A DNA stretch of 64,000 nt from Plasmodiophora brassicae (Eukaryota; Endomyxa: Phytomyxea; Phytomyxea; Plasmodiophorida), in the NCBI GenBank assembly GCA_036867785.1, contig CP145418.1:434001-498000 (forward strand), written 5' to 3'. The position numbers and the translations under genes were made by a program. The notes beneath the pieces were generated by a model. It was not told where the DNA came from. It searched no databases and saw nothing but the letters and a program-made list of their open reading frames with translations. The stretch's first letter is position 1, and every line of letters starts with the position of its first letter. This document shows positions 62,268 to 64,000 of this stretch, piece by piece.

Positions 62268-63390
62268 ATGGCTCTCGGTTTCAACCCGCACGAACTAACT
62301 GACATGATCAAGAACATGGCCTTACCTGCCGCCAAGGCGCAGGCGGCGAACCAGACTCGACAAGCCCAGGAAGAGAAACGGGCTAAGAAGCTCGCCAAAG
62401 AGCAGGAGAAGATCAAGTCGAGTCGAGGCGGAGACGTTCGCCCGTCAAACGGCCTCTCATCGAGCGACCTGCCCCCGGCACCACCCGAGTTTCTGCCAAC
62501 CAGCAACGGGACCGTCGAACCCGGTTACAGGCTGATCTGGGAGGACCAGTTCAACGGCGACACGTTGGACAGCACGAAATGGCAGATCGAATCCGACTGC
62601 AGGCGCCAGGAGTTGCAATGCTACACAGCCAAGCCATGGAACGTCTACGTCGACAAAGGCCGGTTGTTTCTGCACGCCAAAGCTCATCCGGATGGGTTCC
62701 GCCCCGACCCTACCGACCCGTGCACGCGATCGGAAGACTGTCTGGCCATTGTTCTCCTCGCAGACCATGCAAGATGCTGACAATGGGTCCTTTTCAGGCA
62801 TTGCCAAGAAGCAGTACACGTCGGGGCGTATTAGGACAAAGGGGCGGGCGTCGTGGAGATACGGACGGATTGAGATTCGTGCACGAATGCCGAAGGGCGA
62901 GTACCTGTGGCCGACGTTGTGGATGCTGCCCGCCCAGGACGTGCATGGCGACTGGGCAGCGAGCGGTGAGATTGACCTCATCGAGACGACGGGTAACGAT
63001 CCGACCGCGTTCTCGTCGACGATCCACTATGGCGGGGTCCCACCTGACAACAAGTTCGAGAGTTCGGGCGTCCAGTCGCTCGTTAACGACGACAACGAAC
63101 CGGTGGACCTGTCGGCCAAGTTCCATTTGTACCGGTTGGACTGGACGCCGAACCGACTGCAAACGTTCTTTGATGGGCACAAGGTCCTGGATATCGACCT
63201 TGACAGGCGGTTCGGGGACATCTACAAGAAGAACGGGGCGCCGTTCGACGAGGAATTCTACCTGATCATGAACCTGGCGGTCGGTGGCGAGTTCTTCGGG
63301 CCCGACGCAGACAAACTGACGACGAAGACGGCCCTCGCCTGGCAGCGCCCGTTCCTCGAAGTCGATTACGGTATGACTGTGGACCCGTAA
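62268..63390 (+). CDS. GH16 family glucanase-like enzyme
   Basis: Beta-1,3-glucan-active glycoside hydrolase family 16 protein. Exons 62268-62739 and 62798-63390 (58-nt intron, donor GTCTGG) give 354 residues. A non-hydrophobic, Lys/Ala-rich N-terminal helix (residues 25-50) precedes the catalytic fold: GYRLIWEDQFNGDTLDSTKW, CYTAKPWNVYVDKGRLFLHA, YTSGRIRTKGRASWRYGRIE, RMPKGEYLWPTLWML, then the catalytic GEIDLIETTGND (E-x-D-x-x-E complete) and IHYGGVPPDN. Length and motifs are normal for laminarinase-type GH16. Oddity: there is no signal peptide from this start, so it may be cytosolic, use a non-classical route, or have an unseen 5' exon. Confidence 0.93.
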
Positions 63391-63936
63391 CGGAACGATT
63401 TCTGCTGATCCCCATACATGCCAACAGTGAGAGTGTTCGAGAAGCTGGCGAACGCGACGTCAATTGCGGACGAATCCGTACAATCATCGGGGTCGAAGAC
63501 ATCAACGCCGTCATCAGTATCGGGGGGATCCAACACGTCGTCAGCAGGGTCCAGGACGTCATCGTCATCAGGGTCTAAAACATCAAGGTCGGGATCGAGA
63601 TCAGGGTCATCATCGGGTTCGTCTCCGAAGCGGTCCTCGAGCATCCAGATGCCTACCGGGAGCAGCGCATCGTCCTGAGACCAACACGAGGCTTCTATGA
63701 GAGAAACGAACATCCTAAACAACGTAGATTGTGTATCATGCGCAGTGCAAGTCGCGCGTTTAGCTCATCGACACATTCGATTGTTCGGACGTCGGCGCAT
63801 CGTAGCGGACTGGTGCAACTGGCTCCAATCGCGTTGGATCAATGATGTCGTCTCGACTCTCGATGAGAAGAATCTCCTTACGCCCGGCTGCGCGAGTCCT
63901 TTCCAGGACCTGCCGAACCGTTGCCAACCTGTGCAT
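63366..63936 (-). CDS. Possible small acidic protein (low-complexity C-terminus)
   Basis: Tentative two-exon gene. A 5' exon from ATG 63934-63936 encodes MHRLATVRQVLERTRAAGRK and EILLIESRDDIIDPTRLEPV; an intron with donor GTCGAT and acceptor TTTAG joins in frame to MFVSLIEASCWSQDDALLPV. The rest is dominated by Asp/Pro repeats (PDLDPDLDVLDPDDDDVLDP). The 3' end overlaps the GH16 stop by 25 bp in convergent orientation. A Ser-rich open frame on the plus strand (63418-63678) is the alternative reading of the same repeats. The gene may also extend beyond the window. Confidence 0.4.
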
Positions 63937-64000
63937 ATCAGATATTCAATCGTCGGTCAGCAGTAAACAACCAAAGTGCCAAATACGAACGTCAGTGATA

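Noticed and set aside
63418-63678. Ser-rich plus-strand protein after GH16
   Set aside because: Equally explained as the antisense of the Asp/Pro repeats of the minus-strand candidate, which has a better 5' exon; neither is certain.
1-64000. CRISPR arrays, operons, rRNA genes or bacterial islands
   Set aside because: No regularly spaced repeats of CRISPR type and no rRNA sequence seen; genes carry spliceosomal introns throughout, so there is no sign of a bacterial segment.

Overview
This is nuclear DNA from a compact, intron-rich eukaryotic genome of moderately high GC. Genes lie tens to a few hundred bases apart on both strands. Introns are tiny: all 26 that I could fix by both reading frame and family conservation are 44-71 nt. 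The lineage is flagellated, because it has an axonemal dynein intermediate chain and a FAM161-type ciliary protein. It is also actin-motile, because it has a SCAR/WAVE protein. Chitin deacetylase-like and GH16 enzymes, a fungal-type vacuolar LEA-2/Tag1-like protein and a Tul1-type RING ligase fit a walled or spore-forming protist. My best guess is a plasmodiophorid-like rhizarian, with a zoosporic fungus as the main alternative; the sequence alone does not decide this.

Layout. 1-0.8 kb: a decayed Ty3/gypsy reverse-transcriptase relic. 1.2-15 kb: an atypical tandem-domain E2F, mitochondrial ribosomal mS29/DAP3, a PB1-TM-TPR protein, a giant LEA-2 membrane protein, HIRAN-FAN1 nuclease, SCAR/WAVE and FAM161. 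15-24 kb: a PX-WD40 protein, an organelle-type helical-repeat protein, a small two-TM protein, two tail-to-tail paralogous membrane/secreted proteins of unknown family, and tRNA-Val(TAC). 24-35 kb: axonemal dynein IC1, a DENN Rab-GEF, NAD(P)HX dehydratase, RPB4 and two tail-to-tail secreted His/Asp-rich proteins. 35-45 kb: ribosomal eS1, MAK16, a Myb/SANT protein, a polysaccharide deacetylase, the MTG1 GTPase, a plant-like PLS-style PPR protein, SGTA co-chaperone and a multi-TM protein. 45-64 kb: PIG-M mannosyltransferase, Tul1-like E3, an unusual cytochrome c, a luminal propeller membrane protein, CWF19L2, a SIW14-like pseudophosphatase, glycine C-acetyltransferase, a third His/Asp-rich protein, COP9 subunit CSN7 and a GH16 glucanase-like enzyme.

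Most genes are housekeeping and share no pathway, but themes recur. Mitochondrial translation and RNA metabolism is represented by mS29, MTG1, the PPR protein and a second helical-repeat protein. Flagellum and cytoskeleton genes are DNAI1, FAM161 and SCAR. Endomembrane genes are DENN, PX-WD40, PIG-M, Tul1 and the LEA-2 protein. The most unusual items are (i) a cytochrome c whose single reading frame begins with a mitochondrial-type presequence, a transmembrane helix and a charged linker, with no internal Met that would give ordinary soluble cytochrome c; (ii) a three-member family of secreted His/Asp-rich proteins; (iii) a pair of unknown-family paralogs in convergent orientation; and (iv) relaxed 5' splice sites with frequent C at intron position +3.
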